Source: Streptomonospora mangrovi (GTDB taxonomy: Bacteria > Actinomycetota > Actinomycetes > Streptosporangiales > Streptosporangiaceae). Taken from it: DNA of 64,000 nucleotides. The first letter of the stretch is position 1, and each line of letters starts with the position of its first letter. A program made the position numbers and the translations under genes. The notes beneath the pieces are model-generated. The model searched no databases and had not been told where the DNA came from. It saw only the letters and a list, made by a program, of their open reading frames with translations. Positions 17,035 to 25,800 of the stretch are shown piece after piece. Location of the stretch: positions 1 through 64,000 of the forward strand of contig NZ_JAJAQC010000041.1 in assembly GCF_027604915.1 (NCBI RefSeq), given 5' to 3'.

Positions 17035-18011
17035 ACGCACCCCAAAACGTCGCCGCCGTCGCGGCGGCGCTGCGCGAGACCGGCGCCGAGGCGCGCGCCG
17101 GCGGCACCGACCTCATGGCGCGCCGCCGCGAGGGGATCGCCGGCGGACCCGTCACCGACCTGGCGGGGCTGGTCGAGCTGCGCGGCGTGGAGTGGCGGGC
17201 CGACGGGTCGGCCCGCATCGGCGCGCTGACCACCGTCGCCGAGGTCGCCGCCGACGCCCGGCTGCGCGCCGCCTACCCGGCGCTGGCGCTGACGGCGGCG
17301 GCGCTGGCCACCCCGCAGATCCGCGCGGTGGGCACGGTGGGCGGCAACCTGCTCCAGCGCAACCGCTGCGCCTACTTCCGCAGCCCGCTGTTCGACTGCC
17401 ACCAGAGCGGCGGCGACACCTGCCCGGCGCGCGCCGGGGACCACGCCAACGGCACCGTGGTGGACCTGGGGTCGGCGTGCGTGGCCCCGCACCCGTCGTC
17501 GCTGGCGGTGGCGCTGCTGGCGTACGCGGCGGAGGCCGAGGTGGCGGGGCAGGCGAAGGGCACGGCCGGGGGCGGGCCGCGGCGACCGGTGGCCGACCTC
17601 TACGACGGCGCCGACTCCTCCCGCGACCACGTGCTCGCGCCCGGCGAACTGCTGACGGCGGTGGGCCTGCCCGCCCCCGCCGAGGGCGAGACGGCGGCCT
17701 ACCGCCGCGCCACCTCGCGCTCGCGCGCGGAGTGGCCGCTGGTGGAGGCGGTCGCCCGCGTGGTGTGGCGCGAGGGCGCGGTGGTCGACGCCGCCGTGGC
17801 GGTGGGCGCGGTGGCGCGCACCCCCCTGCGGCTGCCGGAGGTGGAGGAGGCCCTGATCGGCGCCACCGGCCCGGAGGCGGCCGCGGGGGCGGTGGAAGGC
17901 GTGGTCGGGCGCTGCGCGCCGCTGCCCCGCAACGGGTACAAGGCGGCCCTGCTCCGCGACACCGTCCGCGACGTCCTGGAACGCGCGCTGGCGGCGGACC
18001 AGGGGATCTAG
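17031..18011 (+). CDS. FAD-binding subunit of the second Mo-hydroxylase, with an extra Cys cluster
   Basis: A 326-residue CoxM-like subunit. FAD contacts are visible in EARAGGTDLMARRREG near residue 20 and TPQIRAVGTVGGNLLQRNRC near 97-116. Immediately after lies a loop with three cysteines (RCAYFRSPLFDC, then GDTC), which separates it from the purine FAD subunit and recalls the additional [4Fe-4S] loop of PaoB/YagS-type aldehyde oxidoreductase and 4-hydroxybenzoyl-CoA reductase subunits. GTG 17031 overlaps the upstream stop. The cysteine loop favours an aldehyde-oxidoreductase-type enzyme over a plain xanthine dehydrogenase; this is inference. Confidence 0.88.
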   Translation: MNAPQNVAAVAAALRETGAEARAGGTDLMARRREGIAGGPVTDLAGLVELRGVEWRADGSARIGALTTVAEVAADARLRAAYPALALTAAALATPQIRAVGTVGGNLLQRNRCAYFRSPLFDCHQSGGDTCPARAGDHANGTVVDLGSACVAPHPSSLAVALLAYAAEAEVAGQAKGTAGGGPRRPVADLYDGADSSRDHVLAPGELLTAVGLPAPAEGETAAYRRATSRSRAEWPLVEAVARVVWREGAVVDAAVAVGAVARTPLRLPEVEEALIGATGPEAAAGAVEGVVGRCAPLPRNGYKAALLRDTVRDVLERALAADQGI

Positions 18012-18024
18012 GGGATTGAGGTGT

Positions 18025-18056
18025 GCTGCCCGCCGCCGCTCGCGGTGGCGGGCAGC
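18025..18056 (+). terminator. Terminator hairpin after the second Mo-hydroxylase operon
   Basis: GCTGCCCGCC and GGCGGGCAGC form a perfect 10-bp stem around 12 nt that can pair further. It starts 14 bases after the stop codon. Confidence 0.75.
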
Positions 18057-18091
18057 GGCGGGCGGCTTGGCGTTCCGTGGTCGCGGCGCGG

Positions 18092-18412
18092 TCAGTCGTC
18101 GTCGCGGCCGGTCAGGTAGCGGCGTACGCGGAGGCGGGCCGCGTAGCGGTCGCGGCGGTTGCCGGCCTTGGCCCAGTCCTGGCGTTCGCGGATGTGGCTG
18201 CGGCGCTTGCAGCCCGCGCAGCACGGCTTCTTGAACGACAGCAGGTGGGCGCCCGGGTCCTCCCAGCGGCAGCGGGTGTCAGGCGTCAGCCATCGGGGGG
18301 CCGGTCCCGGCGGCAGGTCGCAGACGTGGCCGTGGCTGTGGTCGTGGATGGGCTGCGGACCGTGCTCGGCGTGGCGCACCCACAGCGGTTTCGTCTTGTC
18401 GGTACGGGACAT
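18092..18412 (-). CDS. Small basic Cys-containing protein of unknown function
   Basis: A 106-residue soluble protein starting MSRTDKTKPLWVRHAEHGPQ. It has RCRWEDPGAH in the middle, then a CCAGCKRR motif near residue 68 and an Arg-rich C-terminus. The His- and Cys-rich composition suggests metal binding, but the pattern fits no zinc-finger class I can name. ATG 18412 is chosen over an upstream in-frame start because AAGGAA lies four bases before it and the preceding residues lack coding character. Similar small proteins occur widely in actinobacteria. Function not recognised. Confidence 0.7.
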   Translation of the reverse strand: MSRTDKTKPLWVRHAEHGPQPIHDHSHGHVCDLPPGPAPRWLTPDTRCRWEDPGAHLLSFKKPCCAGCKRRSHIRERQDWAKAGNRRDRYAARLRVRRYLTGRDDD

Positions 18413-18639
18413 CTCGTTCCTTCTGGAACCCGCCGCCCGTACTCCCGGACCATCCGGGCGGGCGGCTAGGTCGCCCGTTTCACCACCGCGCACCTCCCTC
18501 TTTCGCTCTCTTCGGCATCGGACGTCGCGCGATCCACCGGAGTGGAAAGCCTTTCAGGATACGGAGGGCGCCCGCCGGAGCACAACCCCGTGGGCGAACG
18601 GCCAACGGCCACCGGCCGACCGCCCCTCCCCCGGGCTCC

Positions 18640-19365
18640 TCAGCCCTCTCCCCCCGCCTCCAGGGCGCCCCGCAGCCAGCGCTCGACCTCCATCACGTGC
18701 ACGGTGGCCGCCGCGCGGGCGGCGTCGGGGTCGCGGGCGCACAGTGCCTGGTAGATGCGCTCGTGGTCCTCGCGCAGCCGCGCGGCGAGCCCGGCCTCGC
18801 GGTGGCCGCGCCACACCCGGGCGTTGAACGTGCGCGAGGACAGGCCGTCGTTGATGGCCACCAGCGTGGCGTTGCCGGTGATCTCCACGATCGCCTGGTG
18901 GAAGGAGATGTCGGCCGCCACGGTCTCGCCCTCGCCGCCGGTCTCGATCCGGTCCAGGAGCGCGCCCAGGCGCCGCAGCGCTGCGTCGTCGGCCCGCGCC
19001 GCCGCCAGGGCCGTGGCCGCCGGCTCCAGCATGCGCCGCACCTGGAGCACCTCCACCAAAGTCTCGCCCTGGGAGACCTCGGCCAGCACGGAGAACGTCT
19101 CCAGCAGGTCGCCGGGCCGCAGCGCGGTCACGTAGACACCCGAGCCGTGGCGCACCTCCAGCACGCCCAGGGTGGTCAGCGCACGGATGGCCTCGCGCAT
19201 GGAACTGCGGGAGACCCCCAGCCCGGCGGCGAGGTCGCGTTCGGTGGGCAGCCGGTCGCCGGGCCGCAGCTCGCCGCCGGCGATCATCCGCTTGACGTGC
19301 TCGATCGCCCGCTGGGTCACCGGCATGCGCGCGGCTGCCGGCGCGGCGGGGTCGGGGGTGGTCAC
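18640..19365 (-). CDS. GntR/FadR-family (FCD) regulator, likely repressor of the lut operon
   Basis: A 241-residue regulator. The N-terminal winged helix reads ERDLAAGLGVSRSSMREAIR near residues 42-61, followed by LGVLEVRHGSGVYV. An all-helical FCD ligand domain fills about 90-235, with metal-site-like histidines in ISFHQAIVEITGN and in the late AAATVHVMEVERW. It diverges from the lactate utilisation operon, and two FadR-type sites lie between them. GTG 19365 is preferred because GGAGGAAGG precedes it; upstream frame residues look non-coding. LutR-type regulators respond to lactate; this role is inferred from position. Confidence 0.88.
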   Translation of the reverse strand: MTTPDPAAPAAARMPVTQRAIEHVKRMIAGGELRPGDRLPTERDLAAGLGVSRSSMREAIRALTTLGVLEVRHGSGVYVTALRPGDLLETFSVLAEVSQGETLVEVLQVRRMLEPAATALAAARADDAALRRLGALLDRIETGGEGETVAADISFHQAIVEITGNATLVAINDGLSSRTFNARVWRGHREAGLAARLREDHERIYQALCARDPDAARAAATVHVMEVERWLRGALEAGGEG

Positions 19366-19451
19366 GTGGGCCTGCCTTCCTCCGGGGGCGGCGGCACCCC
19401 GCGCGCCGCCCGGACGCCCCGCGCGGCGGGGGCACCGGCCGGGGTCCCATC

Positions 19452-19481
19452 TTGACACCCGAGCCGCCACCAGCGTAGAAG
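19452..19481 (+). promoter_or_regulatory. Candidate promoter of lutABC
   Basis: TTGACA (19452-19457), an 18-bp spacer and TAGAAG (19476-19481). The FadR-type site begins at the next base, where it would cover the transcription start. A second possible -10, TAGAGT at 19670-19675, is closer to lutA. Confidence 0.5.
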
Positions 19482-19492
19482 TGATCGGACCA
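19482..19492. promoter_or_regulatory. FadR-type operator 1 (TGATC-G-GACCA)
   Basis: An 11-bp near-palindrome with one mismatch between TGATC and the complement of GACCA. FCD-domain regulators characteristically bind TGGTCNGACCA-like sites. It abuts the predicted lut promoter. Confidence 0.55.
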
Positions 19493-19567
19493 ATAGGGAA
19501 TCCGGCGGTGCCGAGCGACCGCGAATGCCGTGCCGCATCCCCGTATCAGTGACCAGGGACACAGCGG

Positions 19568-19578
19568 TTGTCGGACCA
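19568..19578. promoter_or_regulatory. FadR-type operator 2 (TTGTC-G-GACCA)
   Basis: A second 11-bp site sharing TCGGACCA with operator 1, centred 86 bp downstream, roughly eight helical turns. The spacing would permit looping between the two sites. Confidence 0.5.
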
Positions 19579-19738
19579 CTGTCCGGCAGGGGCGACCGGG
19601 AGGGCGCCCCCGCCGGCGCGGCGGCCCGACGCGCCCCGCCGGGTCCCGGGCGCGGGCGGCGGCGCGGCCTAGAGTCGAGGGGTCGGCGGCCCCGGGGCCG
19701 GGCCGGCCGGCGCCCCGGCGCCGGAAGTGAGGGAGCGC

Positions 19739-20479
19739 ATGCGCATCGCGTTATTCATCACCTGTGTCAACGACACCCTCTACCCCCGCACGGGGCAGGC
19801 GGTCGTGCGGCTGCTGCGCCGCCTGGGCCACGAGGTGGTGTTCCCGGAGTCCCAGACCTGCTGCGGGCAGATGCACTACAACACCGGCTACCGGCGCGAG
19901 GCGCAGCGGCTGGCGGTGCGGTTCGTGGAGACGTTCGCCGACGCCGACGCCGTGCTCGCGCCCTCGGGCTCCTGCGCGGCGATGGTCCGCGACAACTACC
20001 CGCGCCTGGGCGAGCCCGGCAGCCGGCTGGACCGCGCCGTCGCCGAACTGGCGCCGCGCGTCTACGACCTGTCCGAACTGCTGGTGGACGTGCTGGGGGT
20101 GACCGACGTGGGCGCCTACTTCCCGCACACCGTCACCTACCACCCCACCTGCCACGGCCTGCGCCTGCTCAAGCTGGGCGACCGCCCCTACCGGCTGCTG
20201 CGCGAGGTGCGCGGCATCGACCTGCGGGAGCTGCCCGGCGCCGCCGAGTGCTGCGGTTTCGGCGGCACCTTCGCGGTGAAGAACCCCGACGTGTCGGCCG
20301 CGATGGGCTCGGACAAGGCCCGCAACGTCGCCGCCACCGGCGCCGAGGTGCTGTGCGCGGTGGACAACTCCTGCCTGATGCACATCGGCGGCACCCTGGA
20401 GCGCGGCCGAACCGGCGTGAAGGCCGTCCACCTCGCCGAGATCCTCGCCTCGACCGAACAGGAGCCGGCCCGCATATGA
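19739..20479 (+). CDS. lutA: Lactate utilisation protein A (CCG-domain Fe-S protein)
   Basis: A 246-residue (Fe-S)-binding protein with two CCG domains: SQTCCGQMHYNTGYRREA near residues 38-55 and AECCGFGGTFAVKNPDVS near 169-186, preceded by the typical TYHPTCHGLRLL near 133. Together with LutB and LutC it forms the flavin-independent L-lactate dehydrogenase complex that oxidises lactate to pyruvate. ATG 19739 is chosen because MRIALFITC is the standard N-terminus of the family and AGGGAG lies just upstream. Its stop overlaps the lutB start (ATGA). Confidence 0.93.
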   Translation: MRIALFITCVNDTLYPRTGQAVVRLLRRLGHEVVFPESQTCCGQMHYNTGYRREAQRLAVRFVETFADADAVLAPSGSCAAMVRDNYPRLGEPGSRLDRAVAELAPRVYDLSELLVDVLGVTDVGAYFPHTVTYHPTCHGLRLLKLGDRPYRLLREVRGIDLRELPGAAECCGFGGTFAVKNPDVSAAMGSDKARNVAATGAEVLCAVDNSCLMHIGGTLERGRTGVKAVHLAEILASTEQEPARI

Positions 20480-22044
20480 GCAGCGTCAGCCCCCGCAGCC
20501 CGCACAGCGCCGTCCCCGCCGAGGCGGTGCCCGCCCACCGCTCCGCGACGTTCGTGGGCATGCCGCCCTTCCCCGACGCCGCGCGCGCCGCCACCCGCGA
20601 CTCCCAACTGCGGCACAACCTGCGCAAGGCCACCCACACCATCCGCGACAAGCGCGACACCGTGGTCTCCGAACTGGACGACTGGTCGGAGCTGCGCGCG
20701 GCGGGCAAGGCGATCAAGGACCGCACGCTGCGCCACCTTGACCACTACCTGGAGCGCCTGGAGGAGGCGGTGACCGCCGCCGGGGGCACCGTGCACTGGG
20801 CGGCCGACGCCGCCGAGGCCAACGCGATCGTCACCGGCCTGGTGCGCGCCACCGGCGAGCGCGACGTGGTCAAGGTGAAGTCCATGGCCACCCAGGAGAT
20901 CGAGCTGAACGAGGCGCTGGCCGAGGCCGGGATCACCGCCTACGAGACCGACCTGGCCGAGCTGATCGTGCAGCTCAGCGAGGACCTGCCGTCCCACATC
21001 CTGGTGCCGGCGATCCACCGCAACCGCGCCGAGATCCGCGAGATCTTCCGCGACCGCATGGCGGCGTGGGGCGCGCCGGCGCCCGACGACCTCAGCGACG
21101 ACCCGCGCGCCCTGGCCGAGGCCGCCCGCGTGCACCTGCGCGAGCGGTTCCTGCGGACCAGGGTGGCGGTCTCCGGCGCCAACTTCGCCGTCGCCGAGAC
21201 CGGCACCCTGGTGGTGCTGGAGTCGGAGGGCAACGGCCGGATGTGCCTGACGCTGCCGCGCACGCTGATCTCGGTGGTGGGCATCGAGAAGATCGTGCCC
21301 ACGTGGTCGGACCTGGAGGTGTTCCTCCAGCTCCTGCCGCGCTCCTCCACCGGCGAGCGGATGAACCCCTACACCTCCACCTGGACCGGGGTGACCCCGG
21401 GCGACGGTCCGCAGGAGTTCCACCTGGTGCTGCTGGACAACGGGCGCACCGACGTGCTGGCCGACACGGTGGGCCGCCAGGCCCTGCGCTGCATCCGCTG
21501 CTCGGCGTGCCTGAACATCTGCCCGGTCTACGAGCGCGCCGGCGGGCACGCCTACGGCTCGGTCTACCCCGGCCCCATCGGCGCCATCCTCACCCCGCAG
21601 CTGCGCGGGACGGCCTCGCCCGCCGACGCCGCGCTGCCCTACGCGTCGTCGCTGTGCGGCGCCTGCTACGAGGTGTGCCCGGTGGCCATCGACATCCCCG
21701 AGGTGCTGGTGCACCTGCGCGAGGAGGTCACCGCGCGGCCCGGCCACCTCGGCGAGAAGGCGGCCATGGGCGCGGCGGGCTGGGTGTTGGAGGGCGAGCG
21801 CCGGCTGGGCGCCGCCCAGCGCGCCGCCTCGGCCGCGCGGGGGCTGGTGCCGCGCCGCCTGCCGGGGCCGGGCGCGGCCTGGACCGACACCCGCGACATC
21901 CCCGAGATCCCCGAGGAGTCGTTCCGCTCCTGGTGGCGCCGCGAGGGGCGGCACGGGCGCGCGGAGACCGAGGGTCCGGCGCCGGGCCAACTGCGGGACG
22001 ACCCCGCAGAGCGGGCCGGGCGCGGAGAGGACGGTGGGCGATGA
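20476..22044 (+). CDS. lutB: Lactate utilisation iron-sulfur protein B
   Basis: A 522-residue protein combining an LUD (DUF162-type) domain (about residues 60-315) with a ferredoxin-like domain. Two 4Fe-4S motifs are clear: CIRCSACLNICPVY near 339 and CGACYEVCPV near 395. The LUD part has VKSMATQEIELNEAL, the conserved SGANFAVAETGTLVV stretch and TLPRTLISVVGIEK. The C-terminal tail (about 450-522) is basic and Pro-rich. It is translationally coupled to lutA and lutC by four-base overlaps. Length is usual for the family. Confidence 0.93.
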   Translation: MSSVSPRSPHSAVPAEAVPAHRSATFVGMPPFPDAARAATRDSQLRHNLRKATHTIRDKRDTVVSELDDWSELRAAGKAIKDRTLRHLDHYLERLEEAVTAAGGTVHWAADAAEANAIVTGLVRATGERDVVKVKSMATQEIELNEALAEAGITAYETDLAELIVQLSEDLPSHILVPAIHRNRAEIREIFRDRMAAWGAPAPDDLSDDPRALAEAARVHLRERFLRTRVAVSGANFAVAETGTLVVLESEGNGRMCLTLPRTLISVVGIEKIVPTWSDLEVFLQLLPRSSTGERMNPYTSTWTGVTPGDGPQEFHLVLLDNGRTDVLADTVGRQALRCIRCSACLNICPVYERAGGHAYGSVYPGPIGAILTPQLRGTASPADAALPYASSLCGACYEVCPVAIDIPEVLVHLREEVTARPGHLGEKAAMGAAGWVLEGERRLGAAQRAASAARGLVPRRLPGPGAAWTDTRDIPEIPEESFRSWWRREGRHGRAETEGPAPGQLRDDPAERAGRGEDGGR

Positions 22045-22724
22045 GCACACCGCAGGAGCGCGGGGAGTTCGGGACGCAGGGGGCGCGGCCGGGCGGCGGC
22101 TCGCGCGAGCGCGTCCTGGCGCGGGTGCGCGCGGCGCTGGCCGACGTGCCCGCCCGCGAGGCGCCCGAGGACGTCGCGGTGCCGCGCGCCTACACGCCCG
22201 CCCACGGGCAGGGCGCGACCGTGGACCTGCTCGTGGACCGCCTGGTGGACTACCGGGCGCACGTGCACCGGGTGGCGCCGGAGGAGCTGGCCGAGCGGAT
22301 CGGCCTGGCGCTGGCCCACCGGCGCGCCCACCGGGTGGCGGCGCCGGCCGACGCGCCCGAGGAGTGGTTCGCCCGAACCGCCACCACGGTCGTGCGCGAC
22401 GGCGGCGGGTTGGACGTGGCGGAGCTGGACGGGATGGACGGCGTGGTGACCGGCTGCGCGGTGGCCGTCGCCGAGACCGGCACGATCGTCCTGGACGCGG
22501 GGGCGGCGCAGGGGCGCCGCGCCCTCACCCTGATCCCCGACTACCACCTGTGCGTGGTGCGGGCCGACCAGATCGTGGACGGGGTGCCGCAGGCGCTGCC
22601 GCGGCTGGACCCCGCGCGGCCGCTGACCTGGATCAGCGGGCCGTCCGCCACCAGCGACATCGAACTGAACCGCGTCGAGGGCGTGCACGGTCCGCGCACG
22701 CTGGAGGTCGTGATCGTGGAGTAG
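22041..22724 (+). CDS. lutC: Lactate utilisation protein C (LUD domain)
   Basis: A 227-residue LUD-domain protein, third member of the lactate-oxidising complex. After a variable N-terminus of about 30 residues come GCAVAVAETGTIVLDAG near 135-151, the HLCVVRADQIVDGVP segment and the conserved ending ISGPSATSDIELNRVEGVHG near 200. No lactate permease gene follows in this window. The start codon overlaps lutB (ATGA). Confidence 0.93.
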   Translation: MSTPQERGEFGTQGARPGGGSRERVLARVRAALADVPAREAPEDVAVPRAYTPAHGQGATVDLLVDRLVDYRAHVHRVAPEELAERIGLALAHRRAHRVAAPADAPEEWFARTATTVVRDGGGLDVAELDGMDGVVTGCAVAVAETGTIVLDAGAAQGRRALTLIPDYHLCVVRADQIVDGVPQALPRLDPARPLTWISGPSATSDIELNRVEGVHGPRTLEVVIVE

Positions 22725-22759
22725 CGCGGGGGGGCGCCGGCGGTGCGGCGGCGGAGCAG

Positions 22760-22784
22760 CCGGTGGGCGGCGGCAGCCCGCCGG
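22760..22784. terminator. Weak hairpin between convergent lutC and the kinase gene
   Basis: CCGGTGGGC and GCCCGCCGG pair over 9 bp with one G-T wobble and a 7-nt loop. It lies 35 bp past the lutC stop. Confidence 0.35.
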
Positions 22785-22869
22785 TCCCGGTCCGGCCCCT
22801 CGGCGGGGCCGCCGGACCCGACGGGCGCACCGACTGCCCGGCCCGCCGCCCACCCCCGCTCTGCCCTGC

Positions 22870-25800
22870 TCAGCCCTCCTCGGCGCGCTGGGTGCAGGTC
22901 TCCTCGGAGCGGCCGATCTCCTCCACGCTGACCACGGCCAGGACCACGAAGCAGTACTCCTGGCCGGCGTTGAGCCCGTTGACCGTGGCCGTGGTCTCGC
23001 CGGGGTCCACGTCGGCGAGGTTGACCGGCGTGGTGCCGATGGGGCCGCCGACGACGTGGTGGGAGGCGGTGCCGCCGGTGTTGTCGGTCCAGTTGAGGAC
23101 GACGGTGGTGCCGCTGTCCTCCATGGCGACGTCGGTGGGCGCCAGCTCGGCGACGTCGCCCGCCGAGGGGGCGGGCGGGCCGCTCTCGCCGCCGGCGGGG
23201 GCGGACTGCCCGGCCTCGGGGAAGCCGCCGGCGGCCGGCTCGCCGTCGTCGCCCGAGCCCACGATGGCGACCACGCCGACCGCGACGGCGACGACGGTGA
23301 CGGCCGCCGCGCCCATGGCGATGTAGAGCGGGCCGCGCGAGGAGTTCGACCGCTTCGAGGGCGGCGGGGGCAGGGGCGCGACGGGCGGGTGCGGGGGCGC
23401 GTAGGCGCCGGAGTCCGGGCCGGGGCCGCCGCCGCTGGGACCGAAGGCGGGGTGGGGGCCGCTGCCGCCGCCGGCCGGCGAGGGGCCGGCGTAGGGGCCG
23501 GTGTCGACGCCGGCGCCGGCGTAGGGGCCGCCGGGCCGGCCCTGCGGCCCGGTCCAGGCGTCGTCGGGGCGCTGCTCCCCCATCGGCCACTGCGGACCGG
23601 TTCCCCCGGTGGAGGCGGGCGCGGCGGGGGTCTCCCCCAGGCGCGGAGCGGGCGGCGCATAGGCGGCGTGCCCAGCGGAGGCGGCGGGCCACATGGCGGG
23701 CTCCTCGGCGCCGTGGCCGGCGCCGGGCTCGTCGGCCTCCGCGTCGGCACGGTCCGCACCGGGCCGGGGCTGGTCGGCGGGCAGCACGTAGCCACCGGAG
23801 GCGGCGGCCGAGGTCTCCTCGGCGTCGCCGTAACCCGGCTCCTGCTCCCGGACGGGCATCGCGCCGCCGACGCCGGAGCCGTCGTCCTCGGACGCTGCCG
23901 ACCACATCATCGTCTCGTCGCCGGCACCGGTTCCGGTCCCGGTAGCGGGGTTTCGGTCAGCGAAGGACTCCGCCTCCGCAACCGGTTCGGGCTCGGCTAC
24001 GGGAGGCGCGTATCCGCCGGAGGCGGCCGCCCATGCGGGCTCACCCTCGGCGCCGCCGGACGTCGGATCGGCCTGCGCACCGTCGACCGGCGAGCCCTCG
24101 TCCTCCGGCACAGGCGGCCACATCGTCGTCTGCTCGTCGGACACCTCGGCAGCAGGAGGCTCATAACCCCCCGACTCCCTCTGCCAATCCGACTCGTCAG
24201 CCGGACCGACACCACTCACGGCGCCAACGGCATGCCCACCATCATCGCCAACCAGCGGTTCGTCCTGCTCCGAAACAGGCGACCACATCGTGGTCTTCTC
24301 ATCAGGCACCTCGGCAGCAGGCGACGCATAGCCGCCCGACGCCGCCTGCCAACCCGACTCGTCAGCCGGACCGACACCACTCACGGCGCCAACGGCATGC
24401 CCACCATCATCGCCAACCAGCGGTTCGTCCTGCTCGGGAACAGGCGGCCACACCGCCGTCTGCTCGTCAGGCACCTCGGCAGCAGGCGACGCATAGCCGC
24501 CCGACGCCGCCTGCCAATCCGGCTCACCGGCCGGACCGACCGGCGACTCCTCCGCCGCGGGGACAGGCGGCCACATCATCGTTTCCTCGTCGGAACCCGC
24601 TCCGGTCCCGGCAGCGAGGTTTCGGGCATCGACCGGCTCCGGATCCGCGACCGGCTCCGGGTCGGCTGCGGGAGACGCATAACCGCCAGACGCAGCCGCC
24701 CACGCGGCCTCGCCCTCGACACCGCCGGACGTCGGATCGGCCTGCGCACCGTGAACCGGCGACTCGCCGTCATCCGGAACGGGCGGCCACATCGCCGTCG
24801 TCTCGTCGGCATCCTCGACGGCAGGCGGCCCATAGCCGCCCGACGCCGCCTGCCAACCCGGCTCACCGGCCGGACCGACACCGCTCACGGCACCAGCAGC
24901 AGGCCCGCCGTCCTCGCCAACCGGCGAGGCGTCGCCGCCGGACGCGGCCGCCCACGTCTCTTCCGCCTCCGCGACGCCTTCGCCCTCACCGACCGGCGGC
25001 TCGCCGCCCTCCGGAGCGGGCGGCGCCGTCATCGTCTCTTCGTCGGACTCCGCCACCGGTTCCGGCCCGGCCACGGGTGACTCGGGACCGCCGGAGGCAG
25101 CGGCCCAGACGGCCTCCTCCTCGGCGCCGCCGATCGCCTGACCGGCCTCCTCACCGCCGAGGGGCGGCGCGTAGCCGCCCGAAGCGGACTGCCAACCCGG
25201 CTCATCCGCCGGATCCGCGCCTTCATCGGCGGTGGCTGCGTCTCCGTCGTATCCCTCCGGGGCGGCCGCCCACGTCACCTCCGCATCGGCGGCGGACGCG
25301 CCCGCACCGGTTTCGGTCCCGGCTGGCTGGTTTCGGACGCCGTCGGCCTCGGGGCCATCGGACGCGGCCGCCCAGGCGGCCGCGTCTCCGCTCACCGGCT
25401 CGGCCGCCTGCGTCTCCTGCACGGCCCACGCCGACTGCCACGACGTCGCCTCCGCCACCAGGTCGTCACCGGGCAGCGCTCCGCCCGCCGGGACGGCGTC
25501 GGCCCCGGGCGCGGGCGGCCACTCCTCCGCCGGCGCCTCGGCCGCCTGGCCCTGCACGGTCTCCTCCGCCGAGGGCGCGAAGCCGCCGGAAGCGGCCGGT
25601 TCCTCGTCCGCCGCCGCCGGGACCTCCGGCGCGAGCGGTGCGGATGCCTCGGGTGCCTCCGGCGCGGTGGGTGCGGGCGCCGCAACCGCCTCCGATGCCG
25701 CCGGGACCTCCGGCGCGCCCCCCTGTGCGGCGCCCGCCGCTCCCGCTCCGGCTGCCACTGCCGCCCCGGCGGCGCCCGCCGTCGTCACGTCCGGCTCCTC

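Noticed and set aside
14386-17040. Minus-strand 884-codon frame opposite the fused Mo-hydroxylase
   Set aside because: Antisense artefact of GC-rich codon usage; repetitive Gly/Ala/His/Gln composition and no domain.
24191-24520. CRISPR-like periodic repeat
   Set aside because: The repeats are 165 bp, in frame, contiguous and coding; there are no short repeats with unique spacers.
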